Source of the DNA: Bin95 sp965220855
Lineage (GTDB): Bacteria; Pseudomonadota; Alphaproteobacteria; Bin95
NCBI GenBank assembly: GCA_965220855.1
Contig: CBDCQY010000001.1
Coordinates: 1,798,001 to 1,862,000, forward strand
Direction of reading: 5' to 3'
DNA length: 64,000 nucleotides
Shown here: in pieces, positions 1 to 8,402 of the stretch
Layout: every line of letters starts with the position of its first letter
Position numbering within the stretch: the stretch's first letter is position 1
The notes under the pieces: model-generated
Told to the model about the DNA's origin: nothing
The model's input: the letters and a program-made list of their open reading frames with translations, nothing else
The model's database searches: none
Translations under genes and position numbers: made by a program

Positions 1-438
1 CATGCGGTTGACGGCGGCGGTGTTGCCGGCGCAGAGCGCCACGCCCGAGATCCAGTTCGGCGAGCCGACCAGATTCATGAAGCGCCGGCACATGCCGTTG
101 TCGGTCTGGGTGTTCCAGGAGCTGGTCGCGACCGCGAAGGCTTCCGCCCCGTGGCGGTCCACGATCTGCCGCAGGCGTTCGGCGATGTCGTCGAGCGCCT
201 CGTCCCAGCCGACGCGCTCCCACTCGCCTCCGCCGCGCGCCCCCTTGCGGCGCAGCGGATGGAGCACGCGGTCGGGGTGGGCGAAGCCGGCAGGCGCATG
301 GACGCCCTTCATGCAGATATTGGCGTGGCCCGGTCTCGGATCGATGGCCTTCACCCGCAGCACCCGGTCGCCATCGGTTTCGACCAGCACCTGGCAATAG
401 ATGTCGCAGGAGGAGCAGAGCGCGCGCGCTTCGGCCAT
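1..438 (-). CDS. Molybdopterin-dependent oxidoreductase (DMSO reductase family), N-terminal part, cut by window edge
   Basis: The minus-strand frame reads 146 codons from an ATG at 438 and runs off the left edge. The N-terminus has the [4Fe-4S] motif of this family, C8-x2-C11-x3-C15 followed by the fourth cysteine in 'NICMKGVHAP', then the 'RVLHPLRRKG' and 'WDEALDDIAERL' segments that open the molybdopterin domain (Molybdop_Fe4S4 followed by Molybdopterin). Family members are formate dehydrogenase-like, assimilatory nitrate reductase-like or uncharacterised enzymes. No Tat signal precedes the iron-sulfur motif, so a cytoplasmic enzyme is likely. The substrate cannot be told from this fragment. 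The start fits because the Cys motif begins only eight residues in. Confidence 0.85.
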   Translation of the reverse strand, partial: MAEARALCSSCDIYCQVLVETDGDRVLRVKAIDPRPGHANICMKGVHAPAGFAHPDRVLHPLRRKGARGGGEWERVGWDEALDDIAERLRQIVDRHGAEAFAVATSSWNTQTDNGMCRRFMNLVGSPNWISGVALCAGNTAAVNRM

Positions 439-559
439 CGGCGGAGACTCCGAAGAGGTGAAAAGGCCGTCGATCTTGACCCCGCGCGCGGAAACCGGTC
501 AATAACGAAGATCGAAACGCCGCCGGATGGAAGCGGAAACGAAAGAGGGGAGCGCGCCC

Positions 560-871
560 ATGTCCCGGGTCCATGTCATCGCCGTCATCGAGGCCAAGCC
601 CGGCCGCCGGGCCGAGATCCTCGAAGCGTTCAAGGCCAATGTGCCGGCCGTTCACGCCGAGGACGGCTGCATCGAATATGGCGCCGCCGTGGACGCCGAC
701 GCCGGCGCGATCCAGACCAGATACGGCGAGGACACCTTCGTGGTCGTCGAGAAATGGGCGAGCCTGGAGGCGCTCCGCGCGCATGGCGCCTCGGCGCATA
801 TGGCGGCTTACGCCGCGAAGACGAAAGACCTGGTGGCCCGGCGCACCATCCATGTGCTGACCGACGTCTGA
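560..871 (+). CDS. Antibiotic biosynthesis monooxygenase (ABM)-domain protein, YgiN-like
   Basis: A 103-residue single-domain protein with the ABM ferredoxin-like fold pattern: an initial strand 'VHVIAVIEAKPGRRAEILEAF', a central 'DGCIEYG' turn, 'FVVVEKWASLEALRAH' and a final 'HMAAYAAKTKDLV' helix. Family members are cofactor-free monooxygenases or quinol-monooxygenase-like proteins that dimerise; the substrate here is unknown. I chose the ATG at 560 because a GAGGGGAG Shine-Dalgarno lies about 8 bases upstream; an in-frame ATG at 527 would add eleven residues that do not resemble the family. It stands alone between the divergent molybdoenzyme gene and tRNA-Phe. Confidence 0.8.
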   Translation: MSRVHVIAVIEAKPGRRAEILEAFKANVPAVHAEDGCIEYGAAVDADAGAIQTRYGEDTFVVVEKWASLEALRAHGASAHMAAYAAKTKDLVARRTIHVLTDV

Positions 872-887
872 CGCGCCGGCGGGCCGA

Positions 888-963
<76 letters not shown>

Positions 964-1049
964 GCTGCATCGACGCTTCTATCCCCCCGACGCCGGGGGG
1001 TCAAGCGATCCGCGCCGCAGCGGGCGGTCGGGAAGACGGGGAGGGCTGG

Positions 1050-2693
1050 ATGATCTTCGATCCGATTCTGCCGCCCTCGCGGGGCGAACGCCACCGCGCC
1101 GAAGGCCATTGGCGCGACCGCACCCTGCTCGACTATCTGGACGAAACCGTCGCCCGCAAGCCGGATGCGGTCGCGCTCGTCGCCCGCCGGGTGGAGAGCG
1201 GGGCCGAGACGGCGCTCTCCTGGCGCCAGGTGCGCCGGCTCTCGGACCGCATCGCGCTCGGCCTGCACGCGCACGGGCTGCGCCGGGGCGATGTGCTCGC
1301 CTTCCAGCTGCCCAACTGGTGGCAGTTTCTCTGCCTGCATCTCGCCTGCTTGCGGATCGGCCTGTGCTCGAACCCGCTGATGCCGATCTTCCGCGAGCGC
1401 GAACTGGCCTTCATGCTGGAGTTCGCCGAGGCGAAGGCGCTGGTCACGCCCGGCCTGTTTCGCGGCCACGACCACGGCGCCATGGCGCGCGGCCTGCAGC
1501 CGGGGCTGGCGAAGCTGGAGCATGTGTTCGCCATCGGCGAGAATTTCGAGTCCGCCCTGCTGGAGCCGCGCCGGGAGGATGAGCCGGGCGCGGACGCGAT
1601 CTTCGCCGACAACCGGCCGGGGGCCGACGACATCATCCAGCTGCTCTACACCTCGGGCACGACGGGCGAGCCCAAGGGCGTGATGCACAGCTCCAACACG
1701 CTGATCGCGATGGCGATGAGCTTTGTCGAGCGCATCGGCCTCGGCGAGGACACGAGCATCCTGATGGGCTCGCCGCTCGCCCATCAGACCGGCTTCCTCT
1801 ACGGGCTGATGCTGTCGCCGATCCTGGGCGCTAAGGCCTGCTATCTGGACATCTGGGAGCCGGAGGCGGCGCTCCGCCTGATCCGGGACGAGGCCGTCAC
1901 CTTCACCATGGGCGCGACGCCCTTTCTGGCCGATCTCGCGGACAGTCCGGCGCTGGAGCGCTACGACATTTCGAGCCTGGAGAGCTTCGTGGCCGCCGGC
2001 GCGCCGATTCCCCGGGTGCTGGTCGAGCGCGCCAGCGAGCGGCTCGGCTGTTTCGTGCATTCCGGCTGGGGCATGACCGAGAACGGCCTCGCCACCGGCA
2101 CCCGCAAGAGCGACCCTCCCGCGCGCGTGTTCGCCACCGACGGGGCCGCCGTCTCCTGCCTGGAAGTGCGCACCGTCGGGCCGGAGGGCGCGCCGCTCGC
2201 CGAGGGCGAGGAAGGGCGCCTGCAGGTGCGCGGCGCCGGGCAGTTTCTCGGATATCTGAAGCGCCCGGAGCGCCACGACACCGACGCGCAAGGCTGGTTC
2301 GAGACCGGCGACAATGCGCGCATGGACGCCGACGGCTATATCCGCATTTCCGGGCGCTCCAAGGACATCGTCATTCGCGGCGGCGAGAACATCCCCGTGG
2401 TCGAGGTCGAGGAGCTGCTCTATCGCCATCCGGCGGTGGCGGACTGCGCCATCGTCGCCATGCCGGACGACCGGCTGGGCGAGCGCGCCTGCGCTTTCGT
2501 CACGCTGCGCCCCGATGCGAACCTGCTGACCTTCGAGGCGATGTGCGGCTTTCTGCTGGAGCGCCGCCTGGCGAAGCCCTATCTGCCCGAGCGGCTGGAG
2601 CTGCTGGACGCCATGCCGCGCACGGCGTCGGGCAAGATCCAGAAATACCGCCTGCGCGAGATCGCCGCCGGCCTCAGGCCAGTTCGGGAATGA
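1050..2693 (+). CDS. AMP-dependent acyl-CoA ligase (cyclohexanecarboxylate-CoA ligase-like)
   Basis: A 547-residue member of the ANL adenylating superfamily, which activates a carboxylic acid as acyl-AMP and then forms the CoA thioester. Seen in order: the phosphate-binding loop 'LLYTSGTTGEPKGV' (about residue 195), the A5-like 'GWGMTENG' (about 340), the hinge and A8 region 'YIRISGRSKDIVIRGGEN' (about 430) and the catalytic lysine motif 'PRTASGKIQKYR' near the C-terminus. Overall resemblance is to AliA/cyclohexanecarboxylate-CoA ligases, but the substrate is not certain. The ATG at 1050 has GGAG about 7 bases upstream. Its last 20 bases overlap the convergent luciferase-like gene. Confidence 0.85.
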   Translation: MIFDPILPPSRGERHRAEGHWRDRTLLDYLDETVARKPDAVALVARRVESGAETALSWRQVRRLSDRIALGLHAHGLRRGDVLAFQLPNWWQFLCLHLACLRIGLCSNPLMPIFRERELAFMLEFAEAKALVTPGLFRGHDHGAMARGLQPGLAKLEHVFAIGENFESALLEPRREDEPGADAIFADNRPGADDIIQLLYTSGTTGEPKGVMHSSNTLIAMAMSFVERIGLGEDTSILMGSPLAHQTGFLYGLMLSPILGAKACYLDIWEPEAALRLIRDEAVTFTMGATPFLADLADSPALERYDISSLESFVAAGAPIPRVLVERASERLGCFVHSGWGMTENGLATGTRKSDPPARVFATDGAAVSCLEVRTVGPEGAPLAEGEEGRLQVRGAGQFLGYLKRPERHDTDAQGWFETGDNARMDADGYIRISGRSKDIVIRGGENIPVVEVEELLYRHPAVADCAIVAMPDDRLGERACAFVTLRPDANLLTFEAMCGFLLERRLAKPYLPERLELLDAMPRTASGKIQKYRLREIAAGLRPVRE

Positions 2694-3522
2694 GCGCGCC
2701 GAAGCGGTCGAGGAAGGGCAGGGCCTTCTCGGTGTAGCGCGGGGCCACCAGCACCGCGCGCTCGATCCGCCCCATCTCCGCGATCCGGCGGAGCGCCTCC
2801 TCGTTCGCGCCGTCGAAGGCGAACAGCGAGAGCGAGATCTTCGCCGGGTCGCGCCCGGCCTCGCGCGCCAGCCGGTCGAGTTCGGCGATGGAGCCGGCGA
2901 GGTCGGGCAGCAGCAGGTCGATCGGCATCCAGCCGTCGCAATAGCGCACCACGCGCTTCAGCCCGAGCGGCGTGGCGCCGCCATAGAGGATCGGCGGATG
3001 CGGGCTTTGCACGGGCTTGGGGTGGGAGACGATGCGCTCGAAGCGGACGAACTCGCCCGCATAGCTGGCCTCCTCCTCGGTCCAGATCGCCTTCATCGCC
3101 TCGATGCGCTCGCGCAGCACCTGCCAGCGGCGGCGGAAATCGGTGCCGTGATTGGCCATCTCCTCGGCGTTCCAGCCGCCGCCGACGCCGAGCAGCAGCC
3201 GCCCGCCGGAGAGCCGGTCGAGCGTCGCCGCGGTCTTTGCCAGCACGATCGGGTCGTGCTCGACCACCAGGCAGACCGCGGTGCCGAGCCGGATGGTCGA
3301 GGTCGCCCCGGCGGCGGCCATCAGCGATATGAAGGGGTCGGCCATATGGTAGTAGGGCCGAGGCAGCGGCTCGCCGCCCGGATAGGGCGTCTCGCGGCTC
3401 GCCGGAATATGCGTGTGCTCGCCGACCCAGAAGGACTCGAACCCCCGCTCCTCGGCGGCCCTGGCGAGCTCGTCGGGGCGGGTCCCATATTCGGTGTTGT
3501 AGCTGAAGACGCCGAGCTTCAA
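2674..3522 (-). CDS. LLM-class flavin-dependent oxidoreductase (TIGR03619-like)
   Basis: A 282-residue bacterial-luciferase-like TIM barrel, full length for the family. It opens with 'MKLGVFSYNTEYGTRPDEL', has 'FWVGEHTHIP' and the central 'TIRLGTAVCLV...HDPIVLAKTAATLDRLSGGRLLLGVGGGWNAEE' block typical of F420- or FMN-dependent members (TIGR03619-type). The cofactor and substrate are not resolved by the sequence. It is convergent with the acyl-CoA ligase, and the two stop regions overlap by 20 bp. Co-occurrence with the ligase hints at oxidation or degradation of a carboxylic compound, but that is inference. Confidence 0.85.
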   Translation of the reverse strand: MKLGVFSYNTEYGTRPDELARAAEERGFESFWVGEHTHIPASRETPYPGGEPLPRPYYHMADPFISLMAAAGATSTIRLGTAVCLVVEHDPIVLAKTAATLDRLSGGRLLLGVGGGWNAEEMANHGTDFRRRWQVLRERIEAMKAIWTEEEASYAGEFVRFERIVSHPKPVQSPHPPILYGGATPLGLKRVVRYCDGWMPIDLLLPDLAGSIAELDRLAREAGRDPAKISLSLFAFDGANEEALRRIAEMGRIERAVLVAPRYTEKALPFLDRFGALIPELA

Positions 3523-3614
3523 GGGTTGGCCTCCCTTCTCACAGGAACGCCGCGAAGCCTAGCAGACAGCCGCAAAACCCGTCGATCCGAAAACGCCCGG
3601 CCGTTCCCGCCGGT

Positions 3615-4025
3615 TCAATCCCCCGACCCGCCCGCGGGATCGTTGCGGCCCATGACATAGCGCTCGACGACGTCGAACTTGCCCTTCATCTCGGCAACCT
3701 CCCTCTCGACGCCGCCCACGCGTTCCTCGACGCGGACCATGCGGTTCTCCAGCCGCCCTTCCATCTGGACCATGCGCTCGTTCTGGCGCTCTTCCATCTG
3801 GTTCATGCGCTCATTCTGGCGCTGTTCCATCTGGACCATGCGTTCGTTCTGGCGCTTCTCCGTTTGGTCCATACGCTCGTTCTGGCGCTTCTCCATCTGC
3901 GCCATCAGTTCGAGTTGCCGGTCTTCCGAGCGGCGGATGTCGGCGCGGAGCCAGGCGAGCATGCCGACCAGCATGGCCGGGGTGATCCAGGAAGCGAGTT
4001 CTGCAACGGACGACAGATCGAACAT
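3615..4025 (-). CDS. Membrane-anchored coiled-coil protein with 11-residue repeats
   Basis: A 136-residue protein not matched to a named family. Residues 10-27 ('LASWITPAMLVGMLAWL') can form one transmembrane helix, followed by a charged linker and then five almost identical 11-residue units (residues 43-97) of the pattern Q-M-E-x-R-Q-N-E-R-M-x. The units place Met/Val every 11 residues, as in hendecad coiled coils, and the tail 'VERVGGVEREVAEMKGKFDVVERYV' continues the coil in heptad-like form. A membrane-tethered rod or oligomerisation stalk, comparable in layout to DUF1640/CCDC90-type coiled-coil proteins, is plausible. A divergent gene for an MscS channel starts 134 bp away. Confidence 0.6.
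   Translation of the reverse strand: MFDLSSVAELASWITPAMLVGMLAWLRADIRRSEDRQLELMAQMEKRQNERMDQTEKRQNERMVQMEQRQNERMNQMEERQNERMVQMEGRLENRMVRVEERVGGVEREVAEMKGKFDVVERYVMGRNDPAGGSGD
3735..3899 (-). repeat. Five tandem 33-bp units coding for hendecad repeats
   Basis: Five in-frame 33-bp units code for residues 43-97 of the coiled-coil protein. The first four differ at only a few codons and the fifth is more diverged. Unit number could change by slippage without breaking the frame. Confidence 0.9.
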
Positions 4026-4158
4026 CGGTCAAACCTCCTATCGAAGAGGGCAGGCTGCCCGGCTCCCGACCCTTTGTCAACCGGAGTGTGCGGCGGCGCG
4101 GCGGGGACGGGAGTGGATTGTGCGAGCCGGTTTGCGCCTGTTGGTGTAATGTCGGCGC

Positions 4159-6360
4159 ATGAGAGTGCGTTTGCGGTTTCCCCTCGCCATTGCCGCGCTG
4201 TTGCTGGCGTCGCTCGCTTTCGCCGTCGCGAGGGCGGAGCCGGCGGATGAGGCCGCGCGGCTCGAGGCGCTGGCGGCCGAGCTTCGGGACGAGGCGAAAC
4301 GGGCCGCGCTGATCGAGCGCATCGAGGCGCTGGCCGCCGCCCGGCGCGCGGAGGCGGCGGATCCGGCGGATGGTGCGGCCGACGAACCGTTCGGGTCGGT
4401 GGCCGACCGGCTGCAGAATTTCGGCCTGGAGCTCGCGGCTTCGCTGTCGCTCGCCCTGCGGCCGGAACGGCTTGGGCAGGCGCTGGCGCGCGGCCTCGAC
4501 GCTCTGCTGGCCGAAGCGCCCCCCTGGAGCGTGCTCGGCCGGGCGCTGCTGGCGCTGCTGGCCAGCCTGGCGGCGGAGTTCGCGGCATGGCGCCTGCTGG
4601 CGGGGCTGCGGGCGAGGCTCTCGCGTCTGGAGACGCGGACGGCCGGAGCGCGTCTCTTGTCCGCGCTGCTGACCGCGCTTCTCGCTATCGCGCCGGTCGC
4701 GGCCTTTGTCGGCGCGATGGCGGTCGCGGTCGCCGCCCTGCCGGAGAGCGCCGGGCAGCTGCTGCTGGCGGCGGCCTTTGCGCGCGGCGCGGCCGAGGTC
4801 GCGCTGCGGGCGGCGCGCGCGCTGCTGGCCCCGGCGGCGGCGGACGCGCGGCTCGTTCCGCTGTCGGATGCGGGCGCGGCGCGCGCCTTCGTCTGGGCGC
4901 GGCGTCTTGCTCTGGTCGTTGCCTGCGGCTGGTTTGCGAGCGAGGCGCTGCGCGCGCTCGCCCTGCCGGCCGAGCTGCGCGGCCTGCTGGCGGACGTGAT
5001 CGGCCTTGCCGTGTTCGTCCTGGCGGTGGCGATGGTGCTCCGCAATCGCGCGCCGGTCCGCGACCGGCTGCGCGGCGCAGCCGACCCGGCCGCATGGCGC
5101 GCCCGGCTCGCCGGTCTCTGGCATGTCTTCGCGCTCGCCTATCTGGCCGCCGCCTTTCTGGTCTGGGCGGTTTCCGTCGAAGGCGGCTTCGCGTCGCTCT
5201 CCGTCGCCTCGGCCTGGACCGTGGTTATCGCCGCCGCCTGGCGGCTGGCGGACCTGGGCGTGCTGCGCCTGACCGCCGCCGCCGCGCCGGGCGAGGCCCC
5301 GGCGGAGAGCTGGAGCGGCGGCGCCCGGGCGCGCTTCCGGCGCTATCTGCCGGCCGTTCGCGGCGGCCTGCGGGCGCTGGTCTGGCTGGCCGCGGCGGCG
5401 CTGCTGCTGGAGGCCTGGGGCGCGCCCTTGTTCGAGTGGCTGAGCGCGCCCGCCGGGCTCGGCATTCTGGGCGCGCTGATCCGCACCGCCGTCGTCATCG
5501 TCCTGCTGCTGCTGCTCTGGGAGGCGCTCTGCCTCGCCGTCGAGCGCTATCTCGACGCCCGCGACGAGGCGGGCGAGCTTGTGGAGCGCAGCGCGCGGGC
5601 GCGCACCCTGCTGCCGCTGCTGCGCCGCGCCAGCGCCTTCCTGCTGACGGCCGTGGCCGGGCTGACGGCGGCGTCGGAATTCGGCATCGACATCGCCCCG
5701 CTGCTCGCCGGGGTCGGCATTGCCGGCCTCGCCATCGGCTTCGGCGCGCAGACGCTGGTGAAGGACATCATCACCGGCATGTTCATCGTGCTGGAGGAGC
5801 AGGTGGCGGTCGGCGAGGTGGTCACCGTGGCGGGCCACACCGGGCTGGTGGAGGCGCTGTCGATCCGCACCATCCGGCTCCGCGACCTGTCCGGCACCGT
5901 GCATGTCGTGCCCTTCGGCGAGGTCGGCACGGTCGAGAACCTGACCCGCGACTTCTCCTACGCCGTGATCGACGCCGGCGTCGGCTATGGCGAGGACACC
6001 GACCATGTGACCGATGTGCTGTGCGAGATCGGGGCGGAAATGGAGGCCGACGAGGCCTGGCGGGAGCGCATCCTGGCGCCCTTCGAGGTTCTCGGGGTGC
6101 AGGAGCTGGGCGATTCCGCCGTGGTCATCCGCTGCCGCTTCCGGACGCCGCCCTTGCAGCAATGGGCGGTCGGGCGCGAATTTCGCCGCCGGATGAAGAA
6201 GCGCTTCGACGAGGTCGGGATCGAAATTCCGTTCCCGCACCGCACGGTCTATTTCGGCGCCGACAAGCCGGAGGCGCCCGCCGGGGCGGGGCGCGCGGCC
6301 TTTCGCTCCTCGGCCACGCCCGACGCTGGCAAGGCCGACCCGCTCGCCGACGACAGCTGA
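4159..6360 (+). CDS. Mechanosensitive ion channel, MscS family (large multi-helix type)
   Basis: A 733-residue inner-membrane protein, far longer than E. coli MscS (286). It starts with a probable signal peptide 'LAIAALLLASLAFAVARA', then a predicted periplasmic coiled segment and about ten membrane helices. The MscS core is at residues 500-700: the pore helix 'LLAGVGIAGLAIGFGAQTLVKDIITGMFIVLEEQ' with the Gly/Ala spacing of TM3, the beta domain 'VGEVVTVAGHTGLVEALSIRTIRLRDLSGTVHVVPFGEV', and the cytoplasmic vestibule. Such channels release solutes on hypo-osmotic shock. Its 3' end overlaps the convergent tlpA-like gene by 112 bp, so the last 37 residues are encoded opposite another gene. Confidence 0.88.
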   Translation: MRVRLRFPLAIAALLLASLAFAVARAEPADEAARLEALAAELRDEAKRAALIERIEALAAARRAEAADPADGAADEPFGSVADRLQNFGLELAASLSLALRPERLGQALARGLDALLAEAPPWSVLGRALLALLASLAAEFAAWRLLAGLRARLSRLETRTAGARLLSALLTALLAIAPVAAFVGAMAVAVAALPESAGQLLLAAAFARGAAEVALRAARALLAPAAADARLVPLSDAGAARAFVWARRLALVVACGWFASEALRALALPAELRGLLADVIGLAVFVLAVAMVLRNRAPVRDRLRGAADPAAWRARLAGLWHVFALAYLAAAFLVWAVSVEGGFASLSVASAWTVVIAAAWRLADLGVLRLTAAAAPGEAPAESWSGGARARFRRYLPAVRGGLRALVWLAAAALLLEAWGAPLFEWLSAPAGLGILGALIRTAVVIVLLLLLWEALCLAVERYLDARDEAGELVERSARARTLLPLLRRASAFLLTAVAGLTAASEFGIDIAPLLAGVGIAGLAIGFGAQTLVKDIITGMFIVLEEQVAVGEVVTVAGHTGLVEALSIRTIRLRDLSGTVHVVPFGEVGTVENLTRDFSYAVIDAGVGYGEDTDHVTDVLCEIGAEMEADEAWRERILAPFEVLGVQELGDSAVVIRCRFRTPPLQQWAVGREFRRRMKKRFDEVGIEIPFPHRTVYFGADKPEAPAGAGRAAFRSSATPDAGKADPLADDS

Positions 6361-6863
6361 GCGGCGAGGAACGCCACGATCTCCGGCGCATCCCACTCCG
6401 CCGGGCCTTCCAGCCGGCCGATCTCCCGCCCCTCAGCATCGAGGACGATTGTGGTCGGCAGGCGGCGAACGGCCATGGCCTTGCCGAGCGCGTTGCGGGG
6501 ATCGAGATAGCGTTGCAGCCGGCGGACGCCGATCTTCTCGAAGAAGGGATCGACCCGCTCCGCCCCGTCCCGGTCGATCGAGAGCGCCACCACCTCCAGC
6601 CGCTCGCCGCCGAGCGACTCCTGCAGCCGGTCGAGCGTGGGCATTTCTCGCCGGCAGGGCGCGCACCAGGTGGCCCAGAAATTCAGCACCACCAGCTTGC
6701 CGCGAAATCGGTCGAGGGTTATGTCGCTACCGTCCGGGCCGAGGAAGGCCGCGTCGGGCGCAGGCGCGGGCGGCTCGGTGGGCCGGTAGTTCTGGAGCCA
6801 GCCTTCGGCCGCCGCGGCGGTTCCGGCGGCGAGGCAGACGATCGGGAGAAGCGAGCGCAGCAT
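6249..6863 (-). CDS. TlpA-like thiol:disulfide interchange protein
   Basis: A 204-residue exported thioredoxin-fold protein. The signal sequence 'LRSLLPIVCLAAGTAAAAEG' is followed by 'FRGKLVVLNFWATWCAPCRREMP', with the redox-active WCAPC pair, and 'LPTTIVLDAEGREIGRLEG' with the cis-proline. Family members reduce periplasmic disulfides, often for cytochrome assembly. Next to argH and divergent from it, as in many alphaproteobacteria. The C-terminal 37 codons lie opposite the MscS gene and form a Pro/Ala-rich tail that may be dispensable. The start ATG at 6863 shares a CATG palindrome with the argH start. Confidence 0.88.
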   Translation of the reverse strand: MLRSLLPIVCLAAGTAAAAEGWLQNYRPTEPPAPAPDAAFLGPDGSDITLDRFRGKLVVLNFWATWCAPCRREMPTLDRLQESLGGERLEVVALSIDRDGAERVDPFFEKIGVRRLQRYLDPRNALGKAMAVRRLPTTIVLDAEGREIGRLEGPAEWDAPEIVAFLAAQLSSASGSALPASGVAEERKAARPAPAGASGLSAPK

Positions 6864-8274
6864 GACGTCTTCCAGCAGTTCCGGCTCCGGCAAGGGCGCC
6901 AACGCCATGTGGGGCGGGCGTTTCGCGGGCGGACCCTCGGATATCATGGCCGCGATCAACGCCTCCATCGGCTTCGACCGCCGCCTCCACGCCCAGGACA
7001 TCCGCGCCTCGCGGGCGCATCTCGACATGCTGGAGGCCACAGGCATCGTCAGCCCGCCGGACGCCGCCGCCATTCGCGGCGGCCTCGACCGGATCGAGCG
7101 GGAGATAGCCGCCGGGACCTTCGAGTTCAAGACGGAGCTGGAAGACATCCACATGAATGTGGAGGCCCGGCTGGCGGAGCTGATCGGCCCCGCCGCCGGC
7201 CGGCTGCACACCGCGCGCTCGCGCAACGACCAGGTGGCGACCGATTTCCGCCTCTGGGTGCGCGACGAGATCGATGCGCTCGACGCCGCGCTCGCCGACC
7301 TGCAGGCGGCCTTCCTGGAGCAGGCCGAGGCGCACGCCGACCTGCCGATGCCGGGCTTCACCCACTTGCAGAACGGCCAGCCGGTCACCTTCGGCCATCA
7401 CATGCTCGCCTATGTCGAGATGCTGGGCCGGGACCGGGGGCGGTTTGCGGACTGCCGCCGGCGGCTGAACGAGTCGCCGCTGGGCGCGGCGGCGCTTGCC
7501 GGCACGCCCTTCCCGATCGACCGCGAGATGACCGCCGCCGCGCTCGGCTTCGACCGGCCGGCCGCCAATTCCATGGATGCGGTCTCCGACCGGGACTTCG
7601 CGCTCGAATTCCTGGCCGCCGGCGCGCTCGCCGCGCTGCATCTCTCCCGCTTCGCGGAGGAGCTGGTGCTGTGGACCAGCGCCCAGTTCGGTTTCGTGCG
7701 GCTCTCCGACGCCTTCACCACCGGCAGCTCGATCATGCCGCAAAAGCGCAATCCGGACGCCGCCGAACTGGTGCGGGCCAAGCCGGGCCGGCTGCTCGGC
7801 GCCTTCACCTCGCTCGCCGCCATGCTGAAGGGGCTGCCGCTCGCCTATGGCAAGGACATGCAGGAAGACAAGCAGCCGACCTTCGAGGCGGCCGACTCGC
7901 TGATGCTCGCCATCGCCGCAACGGCCGGCATGGTGCGCGACATGCGCCCGGAGCCGGAGCGGCTGCGCCAGGCGGCGGAGGCGGGCTATCCGACCGCGAC
8001 CGACCTCGCCGACTGGCTGGTGCGGGTGCTGGACGTGCCCTTCCGCGAGGCGCACCTGATCGCGGGCCGGATCGTCGCCGAGGCGGAGCGACAGGGCGTG
8101 GCGCTCGCCGCGCTCGCGCTCGACGCCATGCAGGCGGTCGAACCGCGCATCGACGCGCGCGTCCATGAGGCGCTGACGGTGGAGGCCTCGCTCGCCCGGC
8201 GCACGAGCCTTGGCGGCGCCGCGCCCGACAATGTGCGCCGCGCCGCCGCCGCCGCGCGGGAGCGCTTCCTGTGA
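6862..8274 (+). CDS. argH: Argininosuccinate lyase
   Basis: A 470-residue enzyme of the fumarase/aspartase superfamily that splits argininosuccinate into arginine and fumarate, the last step of arginine synthesis. Diagnostic segments are 'MWGGRFAGGPSD' near the N-terminus, 'ARSRNDQVATDFRLW', 'GFTHLQNGQPVTFGHH' and the signature loop 'GSSIMPQKRNPD'. I give the ATG at 6862; an ATG at 6907 directly before WGGRF is an alternative that would remove a serine-rich 15-residue lead. It heads an operon in which each next gene overlaps the previous stop (lptM-like GTGA, lysA ATGA, TIGR02302 ATGA). Confidence 0.96.
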   Translation: MTSSSSSGSGKGANAMWGGRFAGGPSDIMAAINASIGFDRRLHAQDIRASRAHLDMLEATGIVSPPDAAAIRGGLDRIEREIAAGTFEFKTELEDIHMNVEARLAELIGPAAGRLHTARSRNDQVATDFRLWVRDEIDALDAALADLQAAFLEQAEAHADLPMPGFTHLQNGQPVTFGHHMLAYVEMLGRDRGRFADCRRRLNESPLGAAALAGTPFPIDREMTAAALGFDRPAANSMDAVSDRDFALEFLAAGALAALHLSRFAEELVLWTSAQFGFVRLSDAFTTGSSIMPQKRNPDAAELVRAKPGRLLGAFTSLAAMLKGLPLAYGKDMQEDKQPTFEAADSLMLAIAATAGMVRDMRPEPERLRQAAEAGYPTATDLADWLVRVLDVPFREAHLIAGRIVAEAERQGVALAALALDAMQAVEPRIDARVHEALTVEASLARRTSLGGAAPDNVRRAAAAARERFL

Positions 8275-8402
8275 GGGCGCTCTGCTGGCTGCTGCTGGCC
8301 GCCGCGCTCGCCGCCGCCGTCGCCGGCTGCGGGCGCAAGGGCGATCTCGAACACCCGCCCGATTCGGAGCGGGTCTTTCCGAGGAGCTACCCCTCGGGAT
8401 GA
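8271..8402 (+). CDS. LptM-like small lipoprotein
   Basis: A 43-residue lipoprotein starting with GTG at 8271, overlapping the argH stop (GTGA) and ending in an ATGA overlap with lysA. It has a hydrophobic signal and lipobox ending 'AAAVAGC' (Cys20), then 'CGRKGDLEHPP', which fits the CGxKGxLxxP consensus of LptM/YifL. LptM assists oxidative maturation of the LptD lipopolysaccharide translocon in E. coli. The argH-lptM-lysA order is widely conserved. It is easily missed because of its length and GTG start. Confidence 0.87.
   Translation: MRALCWLLLAAALAAAVAGCGRKGDLEHPPDSERVFPRSYPSG

Noticed and set aside
3811..6396. An 861-codon open frame antisense to the MscS gene
   Set aside because: It is rich in Arg/Gln/Ala/Pro with no recognisable domain and mirrors the codon structure of the real channel gene; long antisense frames are expected at this GC content.
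4587..8168. A 1,193-codon plus-strand frame spanning mscS, tlpA and argH
   Set aside because: It is out of frame with all three well-supported genes, dominated by Arg/Gly/Ala, and has no domain.
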